Shown: positions 32,108 to 38,273 of the stretch, in pieces
How the letters are laid out: each line of letters opens with the position of its first letter
Position numbering within the stretch: position 1 is the first letter of the stretch
Assembly (NCBI GenBank): GCA_902810745.1
Contig: CADDYW010000037.1
Span: 1 to 38,273 of the forward strand
Direction of reading: 5' to 3'
Length of the DNA: 38,273 nucleotides
Source: Chloroflexota bacterium
GTDB taxonomy: Bacteria; Chloroflexota; UBA6077; FW602-bin22; CADDYW01
The notes under the pieces: generated by a model
Seen by the model: the letters and a program-made list of their open reading frames with translations, nothing else
The model's database searches: none
Told to the model about the DNA's origin: nothing
Made by a program: the position numbers and the translations under genes

Positions 32108-32925
32108 CAGACCGCCTCGACCGCGCGCGCTCCCTGCGCCGAGGGCTGCTCACCGTGCTCCGTCGCGGCAGACTGCCGATGCTTTGGCGCGATGAAGACG
32201 TCGAGCTTATCTCGGACGATGCGCGGATTGTCGCCCGCCTGGATTGCCAGGACCCCTTGCAGGATCAGCCGGCGCAGGTGAGCTTCCTCCTCGCTCCGGG
32301 CGTGGAGCTTGTTACCAATGGGAAAGAAGAGGAGATTCGCGCTGCCAACTCCGTAGAGGGTCGCGACGAACGCGACGGCAATGCCGCCCGCAAGCTTTGT
32401 AGGATCGTCAACTTTGCTGAGGACGTGTATCAGTCCGAGCACCGCCCCGAGAATGCCAAGTGTCGGCGCGAACCCTCCCATCATTTCGAACATGCTGTAA
32501 CCACTCCGGTGCCGCTCGGTCATGGCGGCGATGTCCGCTTTCAATACCTCGACGATGATCTCCTCGTCGGTCCCGTCGATCACGAGCTGGACCGCCTTGC
32601 GTAGAAACGGGTCGTCTAGCTGGGAGACCTGTTTTTCCAGGCTAAGCACCCCATCCTTGCGTGCCTTCGTCGCGAGTGTGACAAAGAGGTCGACAAGTTC
32701 CTCCCCTTTGTATCCGCGGGGAACGAAGGCACACCGCAGGAGCGTCGGGAGGCGCATGACGTTCTCAATTGGGTTGCTGAGAATCGTTGCCCCCACGGTA
32801 CCGCCGAAGACGATGAGGAACGCCGGCAGGCTCATGAGGCTGGCGACGCCAATCCCGTCGAGAAGAGCGCCCGTGAGCACGGCCCCGATGGCGACGATCA
32901 GCCCAATCACCGTTGTCTTATCCAC
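32107..32925 (-). CDS. motA: Flagellar stator protein MotA
   Basis: MotA forms the pentamer around MotB and pushes on FliG. The 272-residue protein starts at a GTG (32925) overlapping swrD by eight bases. Four membrane helices are visible: VIGLIVAIGAVLTGALLDG, SLMSLPAFLIVFGGTVGAT, and a late pair around FAPTLGILGAVLGLIHVLSK and AGGIAVAFVATLYGVGSANL. The cytoplasmic loop contains RKDGVLSLEKQVSQLDDPFL and the charged residues that face FliG. The C-terminal tail is polar. It is the first gene of the motAB-fliL block. Confidence 0.96.
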   Translation of the reverse strand: MDKTTVIGLIVAIGAVLTGALLDGIGVASLMSLPAFLIVFGGTVGATILSNPIENVMRLPTLLRCAFVPRGYKGEELVDLFVTLATKARKDGVLSLEKQVSQLDDPFLRKAVQLVIDGTDEEIIVEVLKADIAAMTERHRSGYSMFEMMGGFAPTLGILGAVLGLIHVLSKVDDPTKLAGGIAVAFVATLYGVGSANLLFFPIGNKLHARSEEEAHLRRLILQGVLAIQAGDNPRIVRDKLDVFIAPKHRQSAATEHGEQPSAQGARAVEAV

Positions 32926-33148
32926 CGTTCGCCTCCGCGCCCGGCAACCGCCCTGGCGAGAAGGGACTGGCGAGAATTGCCTTCTGGTAGGCGATCACCC
33001 GCGCGACGATGTCGTCAACGCTCTCCTTGACGACGAAATGCTTCCCATCGACGACCGTGATCACCGTATCCGGATGAGCCTCGATCGTTTCGATGCGGCT
33101 GGCGTTGAGGACAAACCTCGTTCCGTCCAGGCGCGAGAGGTAGATCAT
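32918..33148 (-). CDS. swrD: FlbD/SwrD-family flagellar protein
   Basis: The 76-residue protein starts MIYLSRLDGTRFVLNASRIE and continues TIEAHPDTVITVVDGKHFVV, KESVDDIVARVIAYQKAIL, the full FlbD/SwrD pattern. In Bacillus, SwrD raises stator power, and such genes lie next to motA or flgE. This copy is directly upstream of motAB, which suits a role in torque or stator function. It overlaps the sortase-like gene upstream (ATGA) and motA downstream, so it is fully embedded in the operon. Confidence 0.93.
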   Translation of the reverse strand: MIYLSRLDGTRFVLNASRIETIEAHPDTVITVVDGKHFVVKESVDDIVARVIAYQKAILASPFSPGRLPGAEANGG

Positions 33149-34206
33149 GTGCAGCTCCTCGGGTCAAATCGGCAGTTGGCCATCGAATCGTGGCGATTCG
33201 TGGTCCCAAGGTCAAATCCGGTGGCCTGCCCCGGAATCCCAGAGGTAGGACGAGCATCCTCCCGCCCGAGCCAGGGCACGTGCACGGCCACCTCGGCCCG
33301 GGCCGCCGTTCCGGCTGTTCCCCTGAACTTCATTCCAGCGGAAGACCGCGAGCCAACCGGCGGCTCCTCGATATCCAGATGAGCGTAGACCACGAGCCGC
33401 TTGTCGTAGGCGTGCCGGGACGGGTCGAAGACCCCTTCGCAGGTGATCAGGTCCAGAAGCGGGCGGCCAGACCACGAGAAGATCTCGGCGAGCGGCGCTT
33501 CATTCGACAGGTAGAGCCCTTCCCCCTCGACGATAAACCGCCGGCTGCTGCCTCCGGTGAGATCCACTTCGATCTGATCACCGGCGCGCAGGTCGCGGAG
33601 TGACCAGAAGACCGCGGGACCCCGAACCGAATCGACGTGGCCGGCGATCACGGCGGTCCCGGCGTCGCCGGGAACCGGGCTGTAGCCATACCAGCCCACG
33701 TCCTCGAAGGATCGGGGCGTGCTCATGGTGCCGTCACCTTCCAGACCGACGATCTCCACCGGCGCGTCGACCCCAATACGGGGAATTCGGATGCGGACCG
33801 GTACCTGAAGCGGTCCGTTGCCGGTCGGCTGGTCACCGGTCGGCGCGACAGGGGTTGGCGAGACCGCGAGCTCTGGTGACGGGCGGCCTATTGGCATCTT
33901 GCGTTCGGGCTCGGCCGTCCAAAGCGACGTCGTCGTTGCCCGCGCCGTGGGCGTGACTGCGACCCGCTCCTCGCGGTGCATCGTGGGCGACCCGAGGACC
34001 AGCGAAGTCGCGGTCGGCGCCGTGCCCTGGCGCGTGCCTCCGCACGCCGTGAACTGGATCATCGCGACAAGCGTCAGGATCAGTGCCGTGCCGCCGATCC
34101 CAGGCATTCTCGCCCGGGCGTTATCCCTGCAGACCGGCGCGCTTAGTATCCCGCCAAGCGCGCCGGTGAACCTGGTAACGACGGTCGTGAAGCGCATCCA
34201 TCTCAT
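33145..34206 (-). CDS. Sortase-like transpeptidase at the head of the flagellar operon
   Basis: Sortases cleave LPxTG-type signals and join proteins to the wall or to each other. The 353-residue product (from the ATG at 34206; ATGs or GTGs at 34284 and 34107 are alternatives, none with a strong ribosome-binding site) has a membrane helix before FTACGG. A Thr/Pro-rich stalk follows, then a class E/F-like sortase fold: RIRIPRIGVDAPVEIVG, GYSPVPGDAGTAVIAGHVDS with the catalytic His, VFWSLRDLRAGDQIEVDL, LLDLITCEG with the catalytic Cys, and YDKRLVVYAHL with the Arg. TCEG is seen where TCGG is common. A tail of about 65 residues after the domain has no recognisable fold. Its end overlaps swrD by four bases. 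A candidate LPNTG substrate lies in the same operon. Confidence 0.85.
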   Translation of the reverse strand: MRWMRFTTVVTRFTGALGGILSAPVCRDNARARMPGIGGTALILTLVAMIQFTACGGTRQGTAPTATSLVLGSPTMHREERVAVTPTARATTTSLWTAEPERKMPIGRPSPELAVSPTPVAPTGDQPTGNGPLQVPVRIRIPRIGVDAPVEIVGLEGDGTMSTPRSFEDVGWYGYSPVPGDAGTAVIAGHVDSVRGPAVFWSLRDLRAGDQIEVDLTGGSSRRFIVEGEGLYLSNEAPLAEIFSWSGRPLLDLITCEGVFDPSRHAYDKRLVVYAHLDIEEPPVGSRSSAGMKFRGTAGTAARAEVAVHVPWLGREDARPTSGIPGQATGFDLGTTNRHDSMANCRFDPRSCT

Positions 34207-34310
34207 TGCAGACAAGACAAGAGGATCGCCAGGAAGGAAGCGGCGGAGACATAGGGCACGTGGATGGCGCACCGTACCTGTCACAATAGCGAAAAGAGAG
34301 GCAGCCGCGC

Positions 34311-35186
34311 CTACTTTTCCCTAATGTGACAATTTGACTGGGCGTTAGCCCGACAGGCAGAACAGAGGGCGCGGAGGTCGGTCGGGAAGAAGCCGGACGG
34401 CGCCGCGCGGTGCAGGCCCACGACGTCAGGCACTCCTCCCCAGGCGGTGCACCCCGGGCACGACCAGCCGATCGCCCCGAGACTGGAGAAGAGCATCTGC
34501 GCCTTCGGGCTGTGGAGAGCTCCGCTGACTCGCTTCACCGACCGCAGGGTGGGCGCCAGAGGAAGCTCATCCTCGAGCAGCCGATGGAGAGCGGAGGGAC
34601 CGACACGTGGATTCTCGACCAGATTCGCGACGGTATAGTCGCGCTGCATCGATCGGCGGCGCGAGCCAAGCAACTCGCGCATCAGCGCCGGGTTCTGATA
34701 CAGCGAGCTCACCGGAACCAGGAGCGCGCGCCGCTTCACCTGCGCCGATGCCGACCGGCCTTTTCGAAGCCCCGGCGGGACAACCGCGGGATCAGTCCTG
34801 CCCGAAGACAGGGCCGTCTGGCAGGTCCGACAGTAGCCGCCAAAGTCCAGGGGAAGAAGACCGGTCGTGAGAATCCCGGTGACGACCAGCTCGCTGCGCG
34901 GCATCGGGGTCGCCTTGCCACAGCCCCAGCACACCCAGACGGGTCCGACGATCTCCCATCGCGCGAGCGCTCCAGCGGGGCTGTGGAGGATGGCCAGCGT
35001 GCGCGAGACAGTCCGTCGATGAATTGCAATTCCGCTGTCCTGGAGTTCGCGGATAAGCGCACCCGGGGACAGCCCGGGGCTCTCGAGGAAAAACCGAACC
35101 ACTTCCAGCCGCTCGTCGGTCTCTCGTAATGCCAGGCGACTCAGAATCTGTCGGGCCAGGTTGGTGCTATCCCTTGCCACCGACAT
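34311..35186 (-). CDS. Protein with duplicated helix-turn-helix plus zinc-ribbon units, unknown
   Basis: I do not recognise a named family for this 291-residue protein. It contains two similar halves. Half one (about 25-123) has LSPGALIRELQDSG, RRTVSRTLAILHSP, then VCWGCGK (C86, C89) and YCRTC (C119, C122). Half two (about 190-280) has VGPSALHRLLEDEL, TLRSVKRVSGALHSP, then SCPGCTA (C243, C246) and LCSACRA (C275, C278). The 29-30 residue spacing between CxxC pairs is the same in both, suggesting two zinc ribbons, each behind a winged-helix-like segment. A DNA-binding regulator is likely. Its ATG lies inside the end of the ParB/methyltransferase-like gene (20-base overlap), and its stop is close to the sortase gene. 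Confidence 0.75.
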   Translation of the reverse strand: MSVARDSTNLARQILSRLALRETDERLEVVRFFLESPGLSPGALIRELQDSGIAIHRRTVSRTLAILHSPAGALARWEIVGPVWVCWGCGKATPMPRSELVVTGILTTGLLPLDFGGYCRTCQTALSSGRTDPAVVPPGLRKGRSASAQVKRRALLVPVSSLYQNPALMRELLGSRRRSMQRDYTVANLVENPRVGPSALHRLLEDELPLAPTLRSVKRVSGALHSPKAQMLFSSLGAIGWSCPGCTAWGGVPDVVGLHRAAPSGFFPTDLRALCSACRANAQSNCHIREK

Positions 35187-37206
35187 AATCCTGCCCGACG
35201 TCTTTTGTGACTGCGACGAGGGAATCGCTGCTGAAGGTTGTACCCCTAGTGACCTGTGTCAGCCCAGGATCGCGGCTGATCCGATTCACGACCTCCGCGA
35301 CCTGCTCGGGGATCTCGGCGAGGGCGACGACCTGCCGCCCGGTGCGGAGACAGCCACGCACCATATTTGTCCCGCCAAGCTCTGGCAGAAAGACCGTGCC
35401 ATCGGGGCGAGAAAAGATCCGCACAAGGTGGTAGAGCAGTCCCGGGTGAAACTCGGGAAGCCAGCGTGACCGACGACCAGGCCCAGCGTACTTCCAGAGG
35501 TGGCCCAGGGCTGCCTCCTCTACGGTCGCTACTTCTCGTGGACGGACTCCGGGGAGTGGTGCCGCCCATGAGTTGCGCCATTTTTCTTCAAGGCTTCCTT
35601 CGGCGTTGGGCAGAACCGGCGCGGCCGCGATGATCAGACGCGCCGGTCCCGAGGGCGGAGGCAACTGATCCACGTGTGGGACGGCGTACGACGGTCCGTG
35701 CAAGCCGGGATCGTCGAGGACGAGAGTTCCACCGATCGCCCAGTCAGTGGATCGCAGTTCGTCAATTGCCGCGTGGAGGAGAGGGAGGCCAGGATGAAGT
35801 GGGGTGGAGACTGGTACGATCAGTAAGAGGCGTCCCCCGGGTCGAATCGCCCGGCGCCATGCCTCCAGGCAGCCGCGCAGTCTCGGCTGCCAATCTGGCA
35901 CGAAGGCCACGTGAGTTGGTGCAACAAGCGGCCGGACCAGTGGCTCGAACCAGCTTGGAGCCGCGACGATCAGATCGACGGCGGGCAGGTCATCGAATGG
36001 AAGCGCGTCGGCTGGACCTCGATGGATGACTAAGTTTCCCACACGCACCGGTTCGGTGCCAACACTCTCGTCGCCGGACAGATGCGCCTCGCCAGTCCTC
36101 TTTGCAGCCGGGTCGACGTCGGGTGAGCCGTCGTCTCGTGGCACGGCGGCGTGGAAGCACTGGAGGTGGTCCGGATCGGCTTCACCGTTGGGGGACATCG
36201 TCACCTCGGAGGTATCGCCAGGCCACAATGGCGCGGGGGCGTCAACGTCGAGAATGAATGTTCCCTCCGCAGTCTGGGCAGCTCTTTCGATACTTTCGTG
36301 GACGACCTCGTCGCGCTCCGCGGAGAGCAGTGGCTCATCATGCTCGGTCAGTGCGCTAATGATATCGACGCCTCGGAGATCCCCCGGCTGCTGCTCTTGA
36401 CGGAGACGGCTGACGATACTGAGCTCGTCGTCAGTCGGTATCGAGGGAGAGCGTACGTTTCGTGCGCTCTCTACCGCCTCTCGCAGGCGTTGTCGGGCGG
36501 TTAGCATCTCTGCCTGCTGGATTGTCCGTACGCTAACTCCTAGGACCTGTGCCACGATCATACGCAATTCCCAAGGCTTGGGCTGGCGAACCGACGCGTG
36601 CGCGACAGCCCGTTTCCATACGTGGACCTCGCGGCGGATCTCCTCGAGGGTCTTCTGCCGCTGCAAGTTGGCTGACACGATCACCAGGTCGACATCGGCT
36701 CGTCGTGGCAATGCCCGGGGATCGACCAGGCGTACCGGAACCATCGACATTCCGCAGGCCCGTGCAGCCAGCACGCGCCGCCACCCGGACAGGATCAGCA
36801 GATCACCCGATCGTGCACCAGTCTCATCATCGTGCTCGGCCTCCAGCGCCAGGACCGGCTCAATAATCCCGAGTGCTGCGACCGAGTGTACGAAAAGTAC
36901 CCCGTTGCTCGTCTGCAGAACCTCAGCTTCGGGTGTTTCGCCGTAGATCTCGCGATGGAGGGGATGGCGCACGAGTCGCTCAACTTCGCGCAACTGAACG
37001 ACCCCACAGTTGGGGCATGGCGGGAGACGATGGCAGACACCACCGTTCAGGCAAGCCGGGCACGTCCCGCATCCTGGTGTCGAGCGACAGGTCGGGCACC
37101 GATCGAGAATGGGTAAAGTAGGGCGCCCATCCTCGCGGAGGACACCGATCGACTGAAGCCACGGAGAAAGGGGGGTAGAATCTATCCGACGCACCAACTT
37201 TGCCAC
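35167..37206 (-). CDS. Cysteine-cluster, ParB-like and degenerate DNA-methyltransferase fusion
   Basis: The 679-residue protein has three parts. Residues 37-67 hold eight cysteines in CPTC, CGTC, CLNGGVC and CPNC, probably a zinc module. Residues about 73-240 resemble a ParB/Srx-type domain: VLFVHSVAALGIIEPVLAL, LILSGWRRVLAARACGM (the GERR-like box), NLQRQKTLEEI and a helix-turn-helix AQVLGVSVRTIQQAEML. Residues about 388-645 have the order of an N4/N6 DNA methyltransferase: NLVIHRGPADALPFDDLPAV, DLIVAAPSW where active enzymes have DPPY/DPPW, RAIRPGGRLLLIVPV, HPGLLYHLVRIFSRPDGTVF, LPELGGTNM where DPFAGSGTT is usual, and GRQVVALAEIPE. Both catalytic motifs look degraded, so it may be a non-catalytic DNA-binding or regulatory protein. 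It heads the run of minus-strand genes. Confidence 0.78.
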   Translation of the reverse strand: MAKLVRRIDSTPLSPWLQSIGVLREDGRPTLPILDRCPTCRSTPGCGTCPACLNGGVCHRLPPCPNCGVVQLREVERLVRHPLHREIYGETPEAEVLQTSNGVLFVHSVAALGIIEPVLALEAEHDDETGARSGDLLILSGWRRVLAARACGMSMVPVRLVDPRALPRRADVDLVIVSANLQRQKTLEEIRREVHVWKRAVAHASVRQPKPWELRMIVAQVLGVSVRTIQQAEMLTARQRLREAVESARNVRSPSIPTDDELSIVSRLRQEQQPGDLRGVDIISALTEHDEPLLSAERDEVVHESIERAAQTAEGTFILDVDAPAPLWPGDTSEVTMSPNGEADPDHLQCFHAAVPRDDGSPDVDPAAKRTGEAHLSGDESVGTEPVRVGNLVIHRGPADALPFDDLPAVDLIVAAPSWFEPLVRPLVAPTHVAFVPDWQPRLRGCLEAWRRAIRPGGRLLLIVPVSTPLHPGLPLLHAAIDELRSTDWAIGGTLVLDDPGLHGPSYAVPHVDQLPPPSGPARLIIAAAPVLPNAEGSLEEKWRNSWAAPLPGVRPREVATVEEAALGHLWKYAGPGRRSRWLPEFHPGLLYHLVRIFSRPDGTVFLPELGGTNMVRGCLRTGRQVVALAEIPEQVAEVVNRISRDPGLTQVTRGTTFSSDSLVAVTKDVGQDYVGGKG

Positions 37207-37442
37207 GATACTCCCTTCAGGCTGAGACGCGGTTCGGGTCAGTCACCGTATACCGGCAGGTACGGTCGTGGCGACCCTCTGCTCGGATCTGTCGAGAACA
37301 CAATGGCCCCCACCTACGTGAGAGCCGCTACGTGGTGGTCTACCAGGTCCCGACCGGTCGTAGATCCCAGCCATCGTAACGCGCTCCGCTCACCTGGTCA
37401 ATCACACGATGGTCCTAGAGCGGGTGATACGGATGTAGGCAA
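37207..37442. promoter_or_regulatory. Upstream region of the accessory-regulator/flagellar gene run
   Basis: This 236-base gap lies between the ParB/methyltransferase-like start and the ISKra4 fragment and should hold the promoter for the minus-strand run. I see CTACGTG repeated directly at 37314-37320 and 37328-37334 (14-base period, about one and a half turns), which could be an operator. No clear -35/-10 pair stands out. Confidence 0.3.
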
Positions 37443-37832
37443 GTGAAGGGAGAAGGGACACCCTCCTTGCTGTTGAAACTGGAGTTTCGCAGCGGGAGGA
37501 TATCCGTGGACGAGCAGACGGACCTGCGCACGCGCATGCTACCAGCGGCGGGTGAGAGCAGCAAGGAGATTGTCGACAAAGCTACGGAGTTGGAAGGGGC
37601 GGTCCTCGCAACGGTGCTGCACCTAAGGGCGATCTGGCTGGGCATGCTCCTGAGCCAGTGGGGAGCGCACCTGGCGACAGAGACCGGAACACGCTTGGCG
37701 TGTGGCCGTGGCGGGAAGGCCCGCTGGGTCGAACGGCGCGCCAAGACGGTGTTAACCCTGGTGGGACGGGTGACCTATCGGCGAGCGTATGACCATTGTG
37801 CGTCGTGTCACCAGGGAGAGGGCTTGGGAGAT
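37443..37832 (+). pseudogene. ISKra4-type transposase N-terminal fragment
   Basis: The plus-strand frame has the N-terminal part of an ISKra4-type transposase: a helical start (VDKATELEGAVLATVLHLRA), then LACGRGGKARWVERRAKTVL, TLVGRVTYRRAYDHCASCHQ. The last blocks are the conserved zinc-binding/beta segment ahead of the DDE core. The frame stops at 37841, just after it meets an IS3-type end at about 37833, so the catalytic part is lost. It is inactive debris on the right side of the flagellar island. Confidence 0.7.
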
Positions 37833-38108
37833 TGGGCTTGATCCGGTTTCGTGGACAGGTTGATGTTCGGCGATAACCATCTCCCGGGCACGGGCCTCGT
37901 ATTCGGGGGGCGTCGCGTAGCCGAGCGTGGAGTGACGCCGCTGGCGGTTGTACCAGACCTCGATGAACTCGAAGATCGCTAAACGCGCGGCGGCCCGCGT
38001 CGGCCAGACCTGGCGGTGCAGGAGCTCGACCTTGAGGGTCGCGCGGCCCAAAGGGCACCCCCTCTCGGCGACAGCGGTGCCGAAGCAGTCGCCAACAGTG
38101 CCCCTCAA
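37833..38108 (-). pseudogene. IS3-family transposase C-terminal fragment with terminal end
   Basis: On the minus strand, ATLKVELLHRQVWPTRAAAR, LAIFEFIEVWYNRQRRHSTL and GYATPPEYEARA are the C-terminal DDE-domain signature of IS3-family OrfB, including the last catalytic Glu region. Upstream, VGDCFGTAVAERGCPLGR replaces the expected GDCxDNAxAESFFAT, a small rearrangement that damages the gene. The rest of OrfB is missing. TGGGCTTGATCCGGTTTCGT at 37833 looks like the IS end (TG...), which abuts the ISKra4 fragment. Confidence 0.72.
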
Positions 38109-38273
38109 CGGCTACGCGATCATACTGGGTCGTGCCACGGCCACTTCCTTCGCGGATGCGCTTGCTCGACTACGTGATGCCGTGCTCGGATTGCTCCTCG
38201 CCAATACCAGCCTCTGGTGGACGGCGCTGGCGATCGATCTCGGCAACAGCCTCGTCGGGGGCATCGGCACCGT
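38098..38273 (+). CDS. Partial ORF at window edge, unknown
   Basis: A plus-strand frame is open from at least the GTG at 38098 to the edge of the window. It reads LNGYAIILGRATATSFADAL, ARLRDAVLGLLLANTSLWWT, ALAIDLGNSLVGGIGT. The composition (Leu/Ala-rich amphipathic or membrane-like segments) looks more protein-like than the other frames here. I cannot name a family. The true start may lie elsewhere, since IS3 debris overlaps the beginning. Confidence 0.3.
   Translation, partial: MPLNGYAIILGRATATSFADALARLRDAVLGLLLANTSLWWTALAIDLGNSLVGGIGT

Noticed and set aside
1..38273. CRISPR arrays, tRNA or rRNA genes
   Set aside because: I looked for regularly spaced repeats and for tRNA-like arms and found none convincing.

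Overview
The window is almost entirely one large flagellar biosynthesis cluster, about 34 kb, read on the minus strand (transcription runs from high to low coordinates). The DNA is GC-rich, uses many GTG starts, and is packed with ATGA, GTGA and TGATG overlaps. P-ring and L-ring genes (flgA, flgH, flgI) are absent, which fits a cell without a classical outer membrane. Together with the IS701, ISKra4 and IS3 remnants and a 'GAGGAATCTC'-type palindromic repeat, this suggests a Chloroflexota bacterium of the Thermomicrobia type. That assignment is inference; no rRNA or taxonomic marker is present.

Layout in transcription order. At the right edge lie a partial unknown ORF and decayed insertion sequences, with an IS3-type end abutting an ISKra4-type transposase fragment (about 37.4-38.1 kb). 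Next come two accessory genes: a protein with a cysteine cluster, a ParB-like domain and a degenerate methyltransferase, then a protein with two tandem helix-turn-helix plus zinc-ribbon units. A sortase-like gene follows, coupled by an ATGA overlap to swrD/flbD. Then come motA, motB, fliL, fliN, fliM, fliO, fliP, fliQ, fliR, flhB, flhA, a small two-helix membrane protein, the sigma factor fliA, a signal-peptide/LPNTG/membrane-anchor protein, flgF, flgG, flgM, a flgN-like gene, flgK, flgL, fliC, fliD, fliS, a fliT-like gene, flgC, fliE, fliF, fliG, fliH, fliI, fliJ, a lytic transglycosylase, flgB, a clan GH-A-like glycosidase, fliK, flgD and flgE. The left edge holds a deleted IS701-type transposase fragment.

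The set supplies a stator (MotAB), C-ring (FliMNG), MS-ring (FliF), export gate and ATPase (FlhAB, FliOPQRHIJ), rod (FlgBCFG, FliE), hook (FlgDE, FliK), junction, cap and filament (FlgKL, FliD, FliC), chaperones, and the FliA/FlgM checkpoint. No flhF, flhG or chemotaxis gene is in the window.

The most unusual content is what has been added to the standard machine. There is a glycosidase-like protein in the rod/hook segment beside a transglycosylase, a sortase at the head of the operon with a candidate LPxTG-type substrate in its middle, and a ParB/degenerate-methyltransferase plus duplicated zinc-ribbon pair directly upstream. Possible regulatory features are two strong hairpins between fliC and fliD and a shared CTTCGATWCTA element upstream of fliC and flgM.
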